A stretch of DNA of 64,000 nt from Peptoniphilus raoultii (GCF_900099555.1 NZ_FMWM01000002.1:925628-989627), one strand, 5' to 3'. Numbered from the stretch's first letter, positions 17,451 to 28,111 are shown. Numbers and translations are program-made. Notes: generated by a model not told the origin, from the letters alone.

Positions 17451-19295
17451 ATGAAAGTTTTAGGAATAACTACAAATCAGGAAGTTTTTATAGGTTCAAA
17501 GGAAAGGAATTTTAGATCTAATGAATTTTTAGTGGTTGAAGATCCTGCTTCAGGCCCCTTGATTGGAGAAGTTGTTGAAGCCAAAACATTTAACCGATTT
17601 ATCCCCCTTGATATGGGAGGAGATTTTGTTGATGCGGGAGTTTTAACATCATTAAAATCTATGGGCTATGATATAAATGAAGAAACTGTCTACGTCTGCA
17701 AGCTAAGATTTTATGAAGAAGTTTTATATCCTCCAATTACTGGCTGTGATGTTAGGATACCCACCTTTAAAGAAGTTGAAGGTCTTTTAATTAACAATAG
17801 GGTTTCAACATCTATGATTTTTGGAGTAATAAAAAATACTGATGACTTAACAAAGGATATGGACGAAGAATATAAAAATCTTTGCTATACCTTTGAAAGG
17901 GGAGAATATTTAAAACAAAACGACCTTCCCTATCTTTTTAATTATAGGTCTATGCACCAATATCCTCACATAGGAATTTTTGGAGGGTCAGGTTCAGGAA
18001 AATCTTTTGGTCTAAGAGTTATGCTTGAAGAAATTATGAAAAAAGAAATTCCAACTATTGTTCTTGATCCCCACTTTGAAATGGACTTTTCGGAAAATTC
18101 AAAAATTTCAGATGTAGATTATAAGGATAAATTTAAATGTCTGCAAATTGGCATAGATATTGGCATAAGATTTGAAGACCTTTCAAAAAAAGACCTAAAA
18201 AATCTTTTGAATTCTGCTTCACTTCTAACAGATTCTATGAATAATGTAATCGACGTAATTTTAAAAACAGGTGCATCTTACGATTCTTTTAGAAATAAAC
18301 TGGAAATGCTTTTGGAAGCAGAAGAATTTGGTTCAAAGGATAAAATTCAGGAAGAAATAAATGAATCCTTTGAAGATCCCCAAAGACAGGAAAGATTAGG
18401 AATGGTAAAAGAGATTTACGAAAAATATGGCAAAACTGTAAACTCTATGTCTGTTAGGGGAGTTTTGTGGAGATTAAATTCTCTCCATAGTGAAGGAATT
18501 TTTTCCCACGACTCGTCATGCATAATTGACCTACTTTTAAGGGGAAAGCTTGTTGTTTTACAGGGGTCAACAAGACTTATCAATGTTTTTTCAACCTATC
18601 TTCTCTCAAAATTATATTATTTGAGAAAAAATTATAGGGATGAAGTCTATAGAAATAATGTAGGTGCAGAATTTTTCCCTCCCTTTATAATAGTTACAGA
18701 TGAAGCTCACAATTTTGCTCCTAAGGGTTATGAAACACCTTCAAAATCAATTTTAAGAGAAATTTCTCAAGAGGGAAGAAAATATGGCGTGTTTTTAATT
18801 TTAGCAAGTCAAAGGCCAACTCTTCTTGATGAAACAATTACGGCTCAGCTTAATACAAAGATGATTTTTAGAACTGTTAGGGCATCTGATATTGATACCA
18901 TAAAAGAGGAAACGGACCTAAGAATTGAAGAAACAAAAAGGCTTCCATATTTAAAGACAGGAGATGTTTTTATTTCTTCTTCTGAAAGAGGCCGAACATC
19001 TTATGTGAGAATGAGGGCAGCAAACACAGTTAGTCCTCATACTTTAAATCCCTTTGATGAACTTGAAGATAATATTTCTTCAAAACTTGATGAATTTTTA
19101 GAAGACATAAGAGATTCCCTTCCTCTTGGGACAACTGACCTATTAAATACAATAAAGGAAATTAATCTTCAAAAGTCAAAATCCTATTCTTATGATGAAT
19201 TTCTAGGAAATTTAGAAGAACTATGTAAAAAGGGAAAAATCCAAAAAAGTGATGATTTTTTAGGCCAGTCCTATAGATTGTTGGAGGAAGAATAA
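17451..19295 (+). CDS. herA: HerA-family hexameric DNA translocase ATPase
   Basis: A 614-residue FtsK/HerA-type ATPase expected to pump DNA to NurA. The N-terminal ~130 residues look like a HAS-barrel domain. Walker A is GGSGSGKSF (about 178-186), then VLDPHFEMDF. The Walker B-like strand IIVTDEAHNFAP, the sensor ILASQRP and the arginine-finger region follow. The C-terminal ~100 residues are acidic and helical. Its stop overlaps the comM start. The pair is embedded in a competence and recombination operon. Confidence 0.88.
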   Translation: MKVLGITTNQEVFIGSKERNFRSNEFLVVEDPASGPLIGEVVEAKTFNRFIPLDMGGDFVDAGVLTSLKSMGYDINEETVYVCKLRFYEEVLYPPITGCDVRIPTFKEVEGLLINNRVSTSMIFGVIKNTDDLTKDMDEEYKNLCYTFERGEYLKQNDLPYLFNYRSMHQYPHIGIFGGSGSGKSFGLRVMLEEIMKKEIPTIVLDPHFEMDFSENSKISDVDYKDKFKCLQIGIDIGIRFEDLSKKDLKNLLNSASLLTDSMNNVIDVILKTGASYDSFRNKLEMLLEAEEFGSKDKIQEEINESFEDPQRQERLGMVKEIYEKYGKTVNSMSVRGVLWRLNSLHSEGIFSHDSSCIIDLLLRGKLVVLQGSTRLINVFSTYLLSKLYYLRKNYRDEVYRNNVGAEFFPPFIIVTDEAHNFAPKGYETPSKSILREISQEGRKYGVFLILASQRPTLLDETITAQLNTKMIFRTVRASDIDTIKEETDLRIEETKRLPYLKTGDVFISSSERGRTSYVRMRAANTVSPHTLNPFDELEDNISSKLDEFLEDIRDSLPLGTTDLLNTIKEINLQKSKSYSYDEFLGNLEELCKKGKIQKSDDFLGQSYRLLEEE

Positions 19296-20815
19296 TGTAT
19301 TCAAATATAAAAACTTGTTCACTTTTCGGCTTAAATGGATATGTGGTAGATGTGGAAACAGATATGGTAAGAGGTATGCCAAAAATTACTTTAGTGGGCC
19401 TTCCAGATCTTGCCATAAAAGAATCACTTGAAAGAGTAAAGTCTGCTATAAATAATTCAGGTTATGAATTTCCCAAAAAGCGAATAACAATAAACTTGGC
19501 ACCAGCAAATTTAAAAAAAGACGGATCTCAAATTGATCTTGCCATTGCAGTTGGAATTTTAACGGCAGGTGGCTCAATAGAAAAATCTCCTGATGACTAT
19601 GTAATTTTAGGGGAGCTTGCCCTTGATGGAAAAATTTATCCTGTTCAGGGAGTTTTGCCAATGGTTATTTCCATGAGAGAAAAGGGATTTTCAAAATTTA
19701 TTTTACCCTATGACAATAGAAAGGAAGCTGCTATTGTAAGTGATGTGGAAATTTATCCAGTTAAAAAATTAGAAGAAGTTGCAGAATTTCTTTTGGGAAA
19801 TATTTCTCTTCCAAGAGCCCTTGGAGATTTTTTTGAAAGTGATGTTAAATATGACATGGATTTTTCAGACCTTAAGGGGCAAGATAATTTAAAGAGAATT
19901 TTAACAATAGCTGCAGCTTCTAAAGGCAACTGTCTATTTATTGGAAGTCCTGGTTCTGGAAAGACAATGGCGGCTAAAAGATTTCCAACCATTTTGCCCC
20001 AGATTGACTTTGAAGAGGCCATAGAAGTTACAAAAATTTATTCAGTTGCAGGACTTTTAAAAGAAAATTCATTGGTAACAACACCTCCTTTCAGAAGTCC
20101 CCATCACACAGCATCAGCAGTTGCTTTAATTGGTGGAGGATCCTATCCAAGGCCTGGTGAAATTTCCCTTGCCCATAAAGGAGTCTTATTTTTAGATGAG
20201 CTACCTGAATTTTCAAAAAATGTTTTAGAAGTTTTAAGACAGCCTATGGAAGCCAAAGTTATAAATATAGCAAGAGCTAATGGAACGGTAACTTATCCCA
20301 GTGACTTTCAATTGATTGTCGCAATGAATCCTTGCCCCTGTGGCTATTATGGATCAAAAAAACATGAATGTACCTGCTCGCCCTACCAAATTCAAAGGTA
20401 TCTTTCAAAAATCTCCCATCCTCTTTTAGATAGAATTGACCTTCATTTGGAAGTTAGTGAAGTGGATTATAAGGAAATTTCTTCAAATACTCCTTCAAAA
20501 TCATCTAGTGAAATGAGAAGGGAAGTAGAATACGCAAGGGATGTCCAAAAGGAAAGGTTTGTTGATAAGCCCTTTAATTTTAATGCTGAAATTCCTGACA
20601 AGGAACTTTCAAAATACTGCAAATTAGATGAAGCTTCTAAAAAAATTCTTGAGCTTTCCTATAAAAAATACAGGATGAGCGCAAGAACTTATAATAAGCT
20701 TTTAAAAATTGCAAGGACAATTGCAGACCTTGGCCATTCAAGTGAAATTAAGGAAGATCATATTTTGGAAGCCATCCAATATAGGACTGTAGATTCAAAA
20801 TTTTGGGGGAACTAA
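19295..20815 (+). CDS. comM: YifB/ComM-family AAA+ ATPase (Mg-chelatase-like)
   Basis: ComM is a branch-migration helicase for natural transformation. This 506-residue protein has the N-terminal Lon-protease-like fold without the serine-lysine pair, then Walker A GSPGSGKTM, Walker B GVLFLDELPEF and the zinc-like cysteine cluster CPCGYYGSKKHECTC in the AAA domain. The C-terminal Mg-chelatase helical domain (RMSARTYNKLLKIARTIADL) is intact. It overlaps both herA and dprA by one base. Confidence 0.92.
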   Translation: MYSNIKTCSLFGLNGYVVDVETDMVRGMPKITLVGLPDLAIKESLERVKSAINNSGYEFPKKRITINLAPANLKKDGSQIDLAIAVGILTAGGSIEKSPDDYVILGELALDGKIYPVQGVLPMVISMREKGFSKFILPYDNRKEAAIVSDVEIYPVKKLEEVAEFLLGNISLPRALGDFFESDVKYDMDFSDLKGQDNLKRILTIAAASKGNCLFIGSPGSGKTMAAKRFPTILPQIDFEEAIEVTKIYSVAGLLKENSLVTTPPFRSPHHTASAVALIGGGSYPRPGEISLAHKGVLFLDELPEFSKNVLEVLRQPMEAKVINIARANGTVTYPSDFQLIVAMNPCPCGYYGSKKHECTCSPYQIQRYLSKISHPLLDRIDLHLEVSEVDYKEISSNTPSKSSSEMRREVEYARDVQKERFVDKPFNFNAEIPDKELSKYCKLDEASKKILELSYKKYRMSARTYNKLLKIARTIADLGHSSEIKEDHILEAIQYRTVDSKFWGN

Positions 20816-21897
20816 TGGATAGAAATACTTTAATATTTTTAAATGCCATAGGCCTATCTTCAAAAAATTCTCTTAGTATTTTTAATTATTGTATTGAAAA
20901 TTCTATGGAACTTTCTGATTTTATAAATTTAGAGGAAGATTTTTTTAAGGGCTTTATGAGGAAAGAACCTATAAATAAAATAAAAAACAAAATTTCCTCC
21001 TATGACGAAATATTGGCATCAGTTTATCAAAGGGCAGATAAGCTAGAAGTTAAAATCACTTCTATTTTAGATGAAGATTTTCCTGATTCTTTAAGATATA
21101 TTGATGATATGCCTTCCCTTTTATATATGAGAGGAAGACCTCTTAAAGAAGGGAATTATATTTCAATAGTAGGCTCAAGAAAGCACACATCTTACGCCAA
21201 TTACATAATTAATAAATTTGTAGATGAAATGGCTCCCTATGATTTTATAATAGTTTCAGGCATGGCCTATGGGACTGATGCCCTATCCCACAAAAGGGCC
21301 CTTGAAAATAAGTTGTCTACTGTTGCAGTTTTGGGTAATGGTATTGATATAATATATCCAAAGTCCAATAATAATTTATATTTTGAAATTTTAAAAGAGG
21401 GTACAATAATTTCAGAATATCCCTTTGGTATGCTTGCAACAAAGTATACTTTTCCCCACAGAAATCGAATAATTTCTGGCCTTTCCCAGGCAACAATAAT
21501 TGCAGAGGCTATGGAGAGAAGTGGGTCTTTAATTACAGCAAGGTTAGCGGCAGAACAGGGTAGAGAAGTTTTGGCAGTGCCAGGAAATATAAATTCTCTT
21601 TATTCTAAGGGAACAAATAAATTAATATCAGATGGAGCAAGACCCTTAATTGATATTAGAGATATCTTAGATATTTATCCTGACATTCAAAGGGCAAAGG
21701 AAAAAAAGACGGAAGAGATTTCCCTAAGTGAAGACGAGGAAAAAGTTCTTGACTTTCTAAAGGCGGGAGTAAGTGATGTAAATGAAATTTGCATAAAGAG
21801 TGATTTTGATGTATTTTATATTAATACGATACTTACAAAACTTGAACTTAAATCAGTCATAGAAAAAATTTCAAGGTCTGAATTTAGGATTTTATAA
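20815..21897 (+). CDS. dprA: DNA-processing protein DprA
   Basis: Loads RecA on incoming single-stranded DNA during transformation. The start at 20815 (TAATG with the comM stop) has GGGGA just upstream; an alternative at 20803 lies inside comM. The 360 residues contain the Rossmann-like core: SIVGSRKHTSYA, SGMAYGTDALSHKRAL, VAVLGNGIDIIYP, FPHRNRIISGLS and EAMERSGSLITARLA. A C-terminal winged-helix-like region ends the protein. Confidence 0.95.
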   Translation: MDRNTLIFLNAIGLSSKNSLSIFNYCIENSMELSDFINLEEDFFKGFMRKEPINKIKNKISSYDEILASVYQRADKLEVKITSILDEDFPDSLRYIDDMPSLLYMRGRPLKEGNYISIVGSRKHTSYANYIINKFVDEMAPYDFIIVSGMAYGTDALSHKRALENKLSTVAVLGNGIDIIYPKSNNNLYFEILKEGTIISEYPFGMLATKYTFPHRNRIISGLSQATIIAEAMERSGSLITARLAAEQGREVLAVPGNINSLYSKGTNKLISDGARPLIDIRDILDIYPDIQRAKEKKTEEISLSEDEEKVLDFLKAGVSDVNEICIKSDFDVFYINTILTKLELKSVIEKISRSEFRIL

Positions 21898-21923
21898 ATA
21901 GATTTTTTAAAGGAGTTGTTATT

Positions 21924-24008
21924 TTGGCGAAAAATCTTGTTATTGTGGAATCACCAACAAAGGCAAAGACAATAAAAAAAATACTGGGTGCAAATTATAA
22001 GGTTGTGGCTTCAGTTGGTCATATTAGAGATCTGCCAAAGAGTAAACTTGGCATAGATATAGAAAATAATTTTGAACCCCAATATATAAATATTAGAGGA
22101 AAGGGCACCTTAATTAAAGAATTGAAAAAAGAAGCAAAAAATCACGACGAGGTTTTTTTGGCAACTGACCCTGATAGGGAAGGAGAAGCAATTTCTTGGC
22201 ATCTTAGTCATATTTTAGACCTTGATCCCAAGGATAAAAATAGGGTTACATTTAATGAAATTACTAAGGATACTGTTAAAAGAGAAATAAAAAATCCAAG
22301 GTCAATTGATATGGACTTAGTGGATGCTCAGCAGGCAAGGCGTGAACTTGATAGAATTGCTGGCTATAAAATTTCGCCCCTTCTTTGGAAAAAGGTTAAG
22401 TCTGGTCTTTCTGCCGGCAGAGTTCAATCTGCAGTTTTAAAAATAATTTGCGACAGGGAAGAGAAAATTAATAGTTTTGTGCCAGAAGAATACTGGACTT
22501 TAGATGCCCACCTTACCTTTAAAAGAAAATCTTTAAAGGCAAGCTTTTACGGCGAATATGAAAATAAAAAATTAAAAAAAATTGACTTAAAAAATGAAAA
22601 AGAAACTGATCAAATTATTAAAAAGCTGGATAAGGAAAATTTTATAGTTAATAAGCTTCAAAAGGGTTCAAGAAAAAGGCTTGCTCCAAATCCTTTTACA
22701 ACTTCAACTATGCAGCAAGAGGCTTCAAGAAGAATTAATTTTCCCATAAGAAAGACTATGCAAGTTGCTCAGTCCCTTTATGAAGGAGTGGATATTCCAG
22801 GTGAAGGTCTTCAAGGTTTAATAACCTATATGAGAACTGACTCAACAAGAATTTCTGAAGAAGCACAGGCAGCTGCCTTTTCTTACATTGAAAAAAATTA
22901 TGGAAAAAATTATATTGGCAAGGGGAGAAAATATGCCAAAAAGGGTGAAAATGTTCAGGATGCCCATGAATGTATTAGGCCTACAAATGTTTTTAGAAGT
23001 CCTTATTCCATAAAAGAATCCTTGAGCAGGGATGAATTTAAGCTTTACGAATTAATTTGGAAGAGATTTCTTGCTTCGTTAATGAAAGAAGCTTCATTTT
23101 TAACAAGCACAGTTGATATTATTTCCAATAAAGAAATTTTTAAACTTAATGGATCTCAGCTTGCGTTTGATGGATTTTTAAGGATTTATGAATATGACTT
23201 AAAAAAAGATGAAATAATTCCAGACTTAGCAGAGGGTGACAAATTAAAATTAAAAGACCTTGAAAAAAATCAGCACTTTACTCAGCCGCCAGCAAGGTAT
23301 AATGAAGCATCTCTAATAAAAACTTTAGAAAAACTTGGCATAGGAAGACCTTCAACCTACTCTCCAACTATTTCAACTCTTTTGTCCAGATATTATGTTG
23401 TTATTGAGGATAAAAAACTTCTTCCAACGGATTTGGGACTGACAGTTAATGATATCCTAGCCGATAATTTTAAAAATCTTGTGGATAGAAAATTTACGGC
23501 AAAGATGGAAACAGAACTTGATAAAATTGCTTCTGGAGATTTGGAATGGAAAAATCTTGTTAGGGATTTTTATGAAGACTTGAAAAAAGACCTTGACAAG
23601 GCCTATGAAAATATAGAAAAAGTTGAAATTGAAGATCCTATAACTGATGTTATTTGTGAAAAATGTGGAAGAAATATGGTTATTAAAAGGGGAAGGTTTG
23701 GAAAATTTTTGGCATGTCCTGGCTTTCCTGAATGTAGAAATACAAAGCCTTATATTGAAAAAATTGGCATAAAATGCCCTGACTGTAAGGATGGAGATAT
23801 TATTATAAAAATGTCTAAAAAGGGCAGAAAATTTTTCGGATGTTCCAAGTATCCAGAGTGTAAATTTGTTTCTTGGAACAAGCCAACGGGAGAAAAGTGT
23901 CCAAATTGTGGAGAAGCACTAGTAGAAATACAAAATAAAAAGGGAAATACTATAAAATGTTCAAATCCCAACTGTTCTTATTCAAAATTAGAGGGAAAAA
24001 ATGAATAA
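21924..24008 (+). CDS. topA: DNA topoisomerase I
   Basis: Type IA topoisomerase that relaxes negative supercoils. TTG start at 21924 with AAAGGAG upstream. The 694 residues carry the TOPRIM domain (VIVESPTKAKTIKKIL; ATDPDREGEAISWHL), the catalytic tyrosine in GLITYMRTDSTR, and three C-terminal zinc ribbons beginning CEKCGRN, CPDCKDG and CPNCGEA. The dprA-topA order is the usual Firmicutes arrangement. Confidence 0.97.
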   Translation: MAKNLVIVESPTKAKTIKKILGANYKVVASVGHIRDLPKSKLGIDIENNFEPQYINIRGKGTLIKELKKEAKNHDEVFLATDPDREGEAISWHLSHILDLDPKDKNRVTFNEITKDTVKREIKNPRSIDMDLVDAQQARRELDRIAGYKISPLLWKKVKSGLSAGRVQSAVLKIICDREEKINSFVPEEYWTLDAHLTFKRKSLKASFYGEYENKKLKKIDLKNEKETDQIIKKLDKENFIVNKLQKGSRKRLAPNPFTTSTMQQEASRRINFPIRKTMQVAQSLYEGVDIPGEGLQGLITYMRTDSTRISEEAQAAAFSYIEKNYGKNYIGKGRKYAKKGENVQDAHECIRPTNVFRSPYSIKESLSRDEFKLYELIWKRFLASLMKEASFLTSTVDIISNKEIFKLNGSQLAFDGFLRIYEYDLKKDEIIPDLAEGDKLKLKDLEKNQHFTQPPARYNEASLIKTLEKLGIGRPSTYSPTISTLLSRYYVVIEDKKLLPTDLGLTVNDILADNFKNLVDRKFTAKMETELDKIASGDLEWKNLVRDFYEDLKKDLDKAYENIEKVEIEDPITDVICEKCGRNMVIKRGRFGKFLACPGFPECRNTKPYIEKIGIKCPDCKDGDIIIKMSKKGRKFFGCSKYPECKFVSWNKPTGEKCPNCGEALVEIQNKKGNTIKCSNPNCSYSKLEGKNE

Positions 24009-25449
24009 TCTAAGCAGTGATTTAAAAAATACCCTAAACAAAAAATTTTGCAGGAAAAATTTAATAGTTCCTATCTTTGAAGAGAAGACAAAGATCATTA
24101 TATATGCCAAAAGAGAGGATTCAATTTTGGCATATAATTTATCTGAAATGCTGGGTAAAAATATTGAAATTCTTGTTAAGGATGAAGAAACAATCCTTAA
24201 GGAAATAGATAAGCTCTTTGAAGAAAATGAAGACCCGGAAATTGTAAAAGAAATTAATAGAATCTTTAAGAATAAAAAAGAAGAATTTAATTTTGATGAC
24301 GATAGCAAAGATTCGCCCGTTGTCAAAGTTTTAAATTATATTTTAGATGAGGCCATAAGTAAAAATGCCTCAGATATACATATTGAGCATTTAAAAGATT
24401 ATATTTTAATAAGATATAGAATTGATGGAAGTCTTCTAGAAATGGTAAAGTTCCCAACAGTTTTGTATCCCTATTTAATAACTAGAATAAAAGTTTTATC
24501 AAGACTTGATATAGCTGAAAAAAGGCTACCCCAAGATGGAAGATTTTCCTATTTCTTTAGGGGAAGAAATATTGATATAAGAGTTGCCTTAAGCCCAACA
24601 TCCTACGGCGAAAAAGTTGTCTTTAGAATTTTAGATGTAAATAGGGTGGACTATACGCCAGAGGGAATTGGACTTAGTGGAGAAAATTATAAAAAAGTTT
24701 TGACCCTAATAAATCAGCCTCAAGGCCTAATTTTAATAACAGGGCCAACATCTAGCGGCAAAACTTCAACCTTATACACTTTGTTAAAATTTATAGCCAG
24801 CAGCCAAATAAATATAATGACCATAGAAGATCCAATTGAATATAAAATGGAGGGCATAAATCAAATTGAAGTAAATGAAAATACGGGGCTTTCTTTTGAA
24901 CTAGGCCTTAAATCAATTTTGAGAATGGACCCAGATAAGATTATGATTGGGGAAATTAGAAATAGGGAAACTGCCCATATTGCAATTTCTGCTTCCATAA
25001 CGGGCCATCAAGTTTTTTCAACAATTCATACAGAAAATTCGCCAGCAGTTGTTGGAAGACTTGTTGACATGGGTATAGAACCCTATTTAGTTTCTGCTGG
25101 CCTTTTGGGAGTTATTTCTCAAAGATTAATAAAAAAACTCTGTCCCATTTGCAAGGAAAAATATATTTCAAAAGACCCAATTTTAAAAGGCAAAGAAATT
25201 TATAAACATTGCGGCTGCCCTAGATGCAATGGTGGCTATTTAGGCAGAAAGGCGGTTTTTGAAATTATGATTGTAGATGAAAAGATGAAGGAAATGATTG
25301 CAGGAAAAGAATCACTAGCAAAAATTAAGACCTACGCAATTTCAGAGGGTATGAAGACTCTATCCCACGAAATAAAAAAATTAATTGAAAATGGGGAGAC
25401 TTCTCTCGATGAATATTATAGAAATATTAATACCATAGGTGAAATATGA
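24001..25449 (+). CDS. pilB: Type IV pilus / type II secretion assembly ATPase (PilB/GspE family)
   Basis: Hexameric ATPase that drives pilin polymerisation. The 482 residues show NASDIHIEHLKDYILIRYRIDG, Walker A TGPTSSGKTS, the Asp box, Walker B GEIRNRETAHIA, and the His box TGHQVFSTIHTE. A four-cysteine zinc motif (CPIC...CGCPRC) is near the C terminus. The N-terminal domain is short. It overlaps topA by eight bases and pilC by four. No pilin or prepilin peptidase is adjacent. Confidence 0.92.
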   Translation: MNNLSSDLKNTLNKKFCRKNLIVPIFEEKTKIIIYAKREDSILAYNLSEMLGKNIEILVKDEETILKEIDKLFEENEDPEIVKEINRIFKNKKEEFNFDDDSKDSPVVKVLNYILDEAISKNASDIHIEHLKDYILIRYRIDGSLLEMVKFPTVLYPYLITRIKVLSRLDIAEKRLPQDGRFSYFFRGRNIDIRVALSPTSYGEKVVFRILDVNRVDYTPEGIGLSGENYKKVLTLINQPQGLILITGPTSSGKTSTLYTLLKFIASSQINIMTIEDPIEYKMEGINQIEVNENTGLSFELGLKSILRMDPDKIMIGEIRNRETAHIAISASITGHQVFSTIHTENSPAVVGRLVDMGIEPYLVSAGLLGVISQRLIKKLCPICKEKYISKDPILKGKEIYKHCGCPRCNGGYLGRKAVFEIMIVDEKMKEMIAGKESLAKIKTYAISEGMKTLSHEIKKLIENGETSLDEYYRNINTIGEI

Positions 25450-26615
25450 ATTTTAATTACAAGGCCTTAAAAGATGATAAGGTAGTTAAGGGAGTTATTA
25501 GTGCTAATACAAAAAAAGATGCTATTAGTAAATTAAAAACCAGAGGTTTTAGACCAATTTCTCTTGAAGAAAATATCCAAAAAAATAATGCCTTTAGTTT
25601 TAGAAAAAAATTTTCAAATGTTGACCTATATTTTTTCTTTAATCAGCTGGAACTAATGCTAAAGACGGGAATCACCCTTGATGGAGCCCTAAAAATTTCT
25701 GCAGAAACCTTTAAGGGACAAAAAAGAGAGGTCATTTTAAAAATTATAGAGGACTTAAATAGGGGTATATCTTTTGAAGAAGCTCTAAAGTCATCAGGCT
25801 ATTTTCCAAATTTTGCTGTAAATCTAGTGGAGGCAGGAGAAAATTCTGCAAATCTTGAGGGAGTTTTTGGAAATCTTTCAGTTTATTATAGGAAGATGAA
25901 TGAATTTAAGAAAAAAATTTTGGGGGCAACTTCTTATCCTTGCCTATTAATAATTGTGTCCATAATTTTAGTAAATTTTTTAATGTTAAATGTAATTCCA
26001 ACTTTTGCAGACATTTATGAGGATTCACAGGCAATTCTCCCGATTTTTACAAGAATGTTAATTTCTATTTCAGCCTTTTTAAGAGCCAATTTTGTTTTGC
26101 TGGCAATAATTTTTTTAAGTTTACTTTTAATTCTTATATTTTATTTTTCCAAAAACAAAAGAGCCTACGAAAAAATTCTTTTAAGAATAAATTATTATAG
26201 GAGAGTTTATACATTAAAATTCATCTTTAGCATTTATACTCTTCTGTCATCAGGGCTTACAATAGATAGGTCCATGGAAATTATAGGAACTATGGAAGAT
26301 AACAGCCTTATAAAAGAAAAATTATATAGGGTTCTAACTGATCTAAGGGCAGGGGAGTCCTACTATATAGGTCTTAGAAATACAAATATATTTCCCAAAC
26401 TTTTTATTTCTATGGTAAGAATTGGTGAAGAATCTTCAAATTTTGAAGAAGTATTTAAAAATTTTAGGGACTATTATGAAAAGGATATGGACACTTATAA
26501 CCAAAGATTTGTAGATATTTTAGGGCCAGTCCTAATAATAATTCTTTCCCTAATAATTGGATTTATAGTTTTGGCAATAGCTATGCCAATTTTTGATATG
26601 GTAAATAGAATATAA
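25446..26615 (+). CDS. pilC: Type IV pilus / type II secretion inner-membrane platform protein (PilC/GspF family)
   Basis: Membrane platform partner of the assembly ATPase. The 389 residues contain two GspF domains: the first has FFNQLELMLKTGITLDGALKI and the second FIFSIYTLLSSGLTIDRSMEII. They are separated and followed by strongly hydrophobic membrane helices. It closes the long operon and is followed by a 12-bp-stem terminator. Confidence 0.92.
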   Translation: MNFNYKALKDDKVVKGVISANTKKDAISKLKTRGFRPISLEENIQKNNAFSFRKKFSNVDLYFFFNQLELMLKTGITLDGALKISAETFKGQKREVILKIIEDLNRGISFEEALKSSGYFPNFAVNLVEAGENSANLEGVFGNLSVYYRKMNEFKKKILGATSYPCLLIIVSIILVNFLMLNVIPTFADIYEDSQAILPIFTRMLISISAFLRANFVLLAIIFLSLLLILIFYFSKNKRAYEKILLRINYYRRVYTLKFIFSIYTLLSSGLTIDRSMEIIGTMEDNSLIKEKLYRVLTDLRAGESYYIGLRNTNIFPKLFISMVRIGEESSNFEEVFKNFRDYYEKDMDTYNQRFVDILGPVLIIILSLIIGFIVLAIAMPIFDMVNRI

Positions 26616-26623
26616 AAAGCAAA

Positions 26624-26665
26624 AAACCATCATTTAAAAAGTAATAAATGATGGTTTCTTTTAAT
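26624..26665 (+). terminator. Terminator of the queH-pilC operon
   Basis: AAACCATCATTT (26624-26635) pairs perfectly with AAATGATGGTTT (26646-26657), then a T-rich tail. The A run on the left lets it also stop the converging minus-strand transcript. Confidence 0.92.
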
Positions 26666-26677
26666 TAATTTTAAATA

Positions 26678-28110
26678 TTAATACTTATCTTTTCTTAAGA
26701 CCATAGGAATTCGTCCGTCAGGTATTGGCGAAACAAATTTTGGGCCTCTTCTTTTTATTAATTCTTCCCAAGCTTCTTCTATAAGTTCAGGTTTTTCTAA
26801 AAATTTATTTGCTGCATTTGCTAATACATCAGATGCTTTAAGCATTCCCTTAAAGGCATAGGAGGCTTTTCCTTGAGCAACTTCTTGCCATGAGTGGACT
26901 GAAGTTCCAATGGCATAGCATGCAACAATTATTTGTGAAGTTGGTATGACATTTGAAACATCTCCCACGTCTGAAGAACTCATTGTAACAGAAGATGAAT
27001 GAGTGTATTCCAAAATTTTGTCATATAAAATATGGTCCTTTAAATATTTCATTTTATCTTCCTTAATTTAATCACTTACAAATTGCAGGCTCATTTCGCT
27101 TAGGAGATTTTCATCGGGTAGTATTTCCCTAAAAATTTTTTGCATATTGAAGTTCTTCTTCATTATGAATTACTGGTTCTTCTTCCCTAAAGGCTTCGTA
27201 TAAAACTTTTTCTATAACTTCGTTGGGGACAATATTTGAACAGGCTTTGTCAAAAATTATTTCTGCCTTTGTTTCAATCATAAGAGCAGCAACTTCAACA
27301 ATTTTTTCAAATCTTTCATATAATTTATCAAGGCCCTTAATTTAAGGCGATCTTAAAAGATAAAGTCCTTCTGCAAAGGCTTGAACAACATTTGGTGATT
27401 TGCCTCCAGTATCTGTAATTGCATAGTGAAGTCTTTCATCAGATTTTATATGTTCCCTTAAAAAATTTAGACCTACATTTAAAAGTTCAAGACCGTCTAA
27501 GGCTGATCTGCCAAGTTCTGGACTGAAGGCAGCGTGAGATCCCTGACCATAAAATCTAATATAGACCTGCTTATTTGCCTGCATTGATCCAGTTAAAATT
27601 GCATTGCCATTAAAGGGATGTCAAGTAAGCGCAATGTCGGCATCATCAAAAACTCGAGTTTTTGCCATAAAGGCCTTTCCTGATCCCCCTTCTTCGCCAG
27701 GGTAGCTAGAATAAATTACCTTTGCATCTAAATTGTTTTCTTCAATATAGTCTTTTAATTGAAAGGCAGCCCCAATTGAAGCAGTCCCAAGCATATGGTG
27801 ACCACATCCATGACTGCAAGCTCCCTTTTCAACTTCCTTTCTTTCAAGTTTATCGGCTTCTTGTGAAAGACCTGATAGGGCATCAAATTCACCTAAAAAT
27901 CCAATGGCGGGTTTTCCTTTGCCATAAACCGCTTTAAATGCAGTGGGAATATGGGCAAGACCTGATTCAATTTCAAATTCGTGTTTTTCTAAAAGTTCCA
28001 TTTGGGCCTTTGAAGATTTATATTCCTTAAATTTAATTTCAGCAAAGGACCAAATTTTTTTTGCAAGTTCAATTAATTCTTCATCATATTTTCTTTACAA
28101 TTTAAAACAT
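26678..28110 (-). pseudogene. AbgB-like M20 amidohydrolase, multiply disrupted
   Basis: Remnant of an M20 metallo-amidohydrolase related to the p-aminobenzoyl-glutamate hydrolase B subunit. Recognisable pieces are FLGEFDALSGLSQ, CSHGCGHHMLG, the FYGQGSHAAFSPE dimerisation region and SSSDVGDVSNVIP. Lesions read from the sequence: TGA at 27621-27623 where ALTWHP is expected, TAA at 27342-27344 after LLRSP, a frameshift in the A/T run near 27131-27143, TAA at 27068-27070, and a TAA (28095-28097) with no intact start at the 5' end. Last gene of the minus-strand operon. Confidence 0.88.
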
Positions 28111-28111
28111 C

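Noticed and set aside
27621..27623. TGA read as tryptophan (recoding) in the AbgB-like gene
   Set aside because: Many genes here end in TGA without extended homology, and the same gene has TAA stops and a frameshift. Decay explains it.
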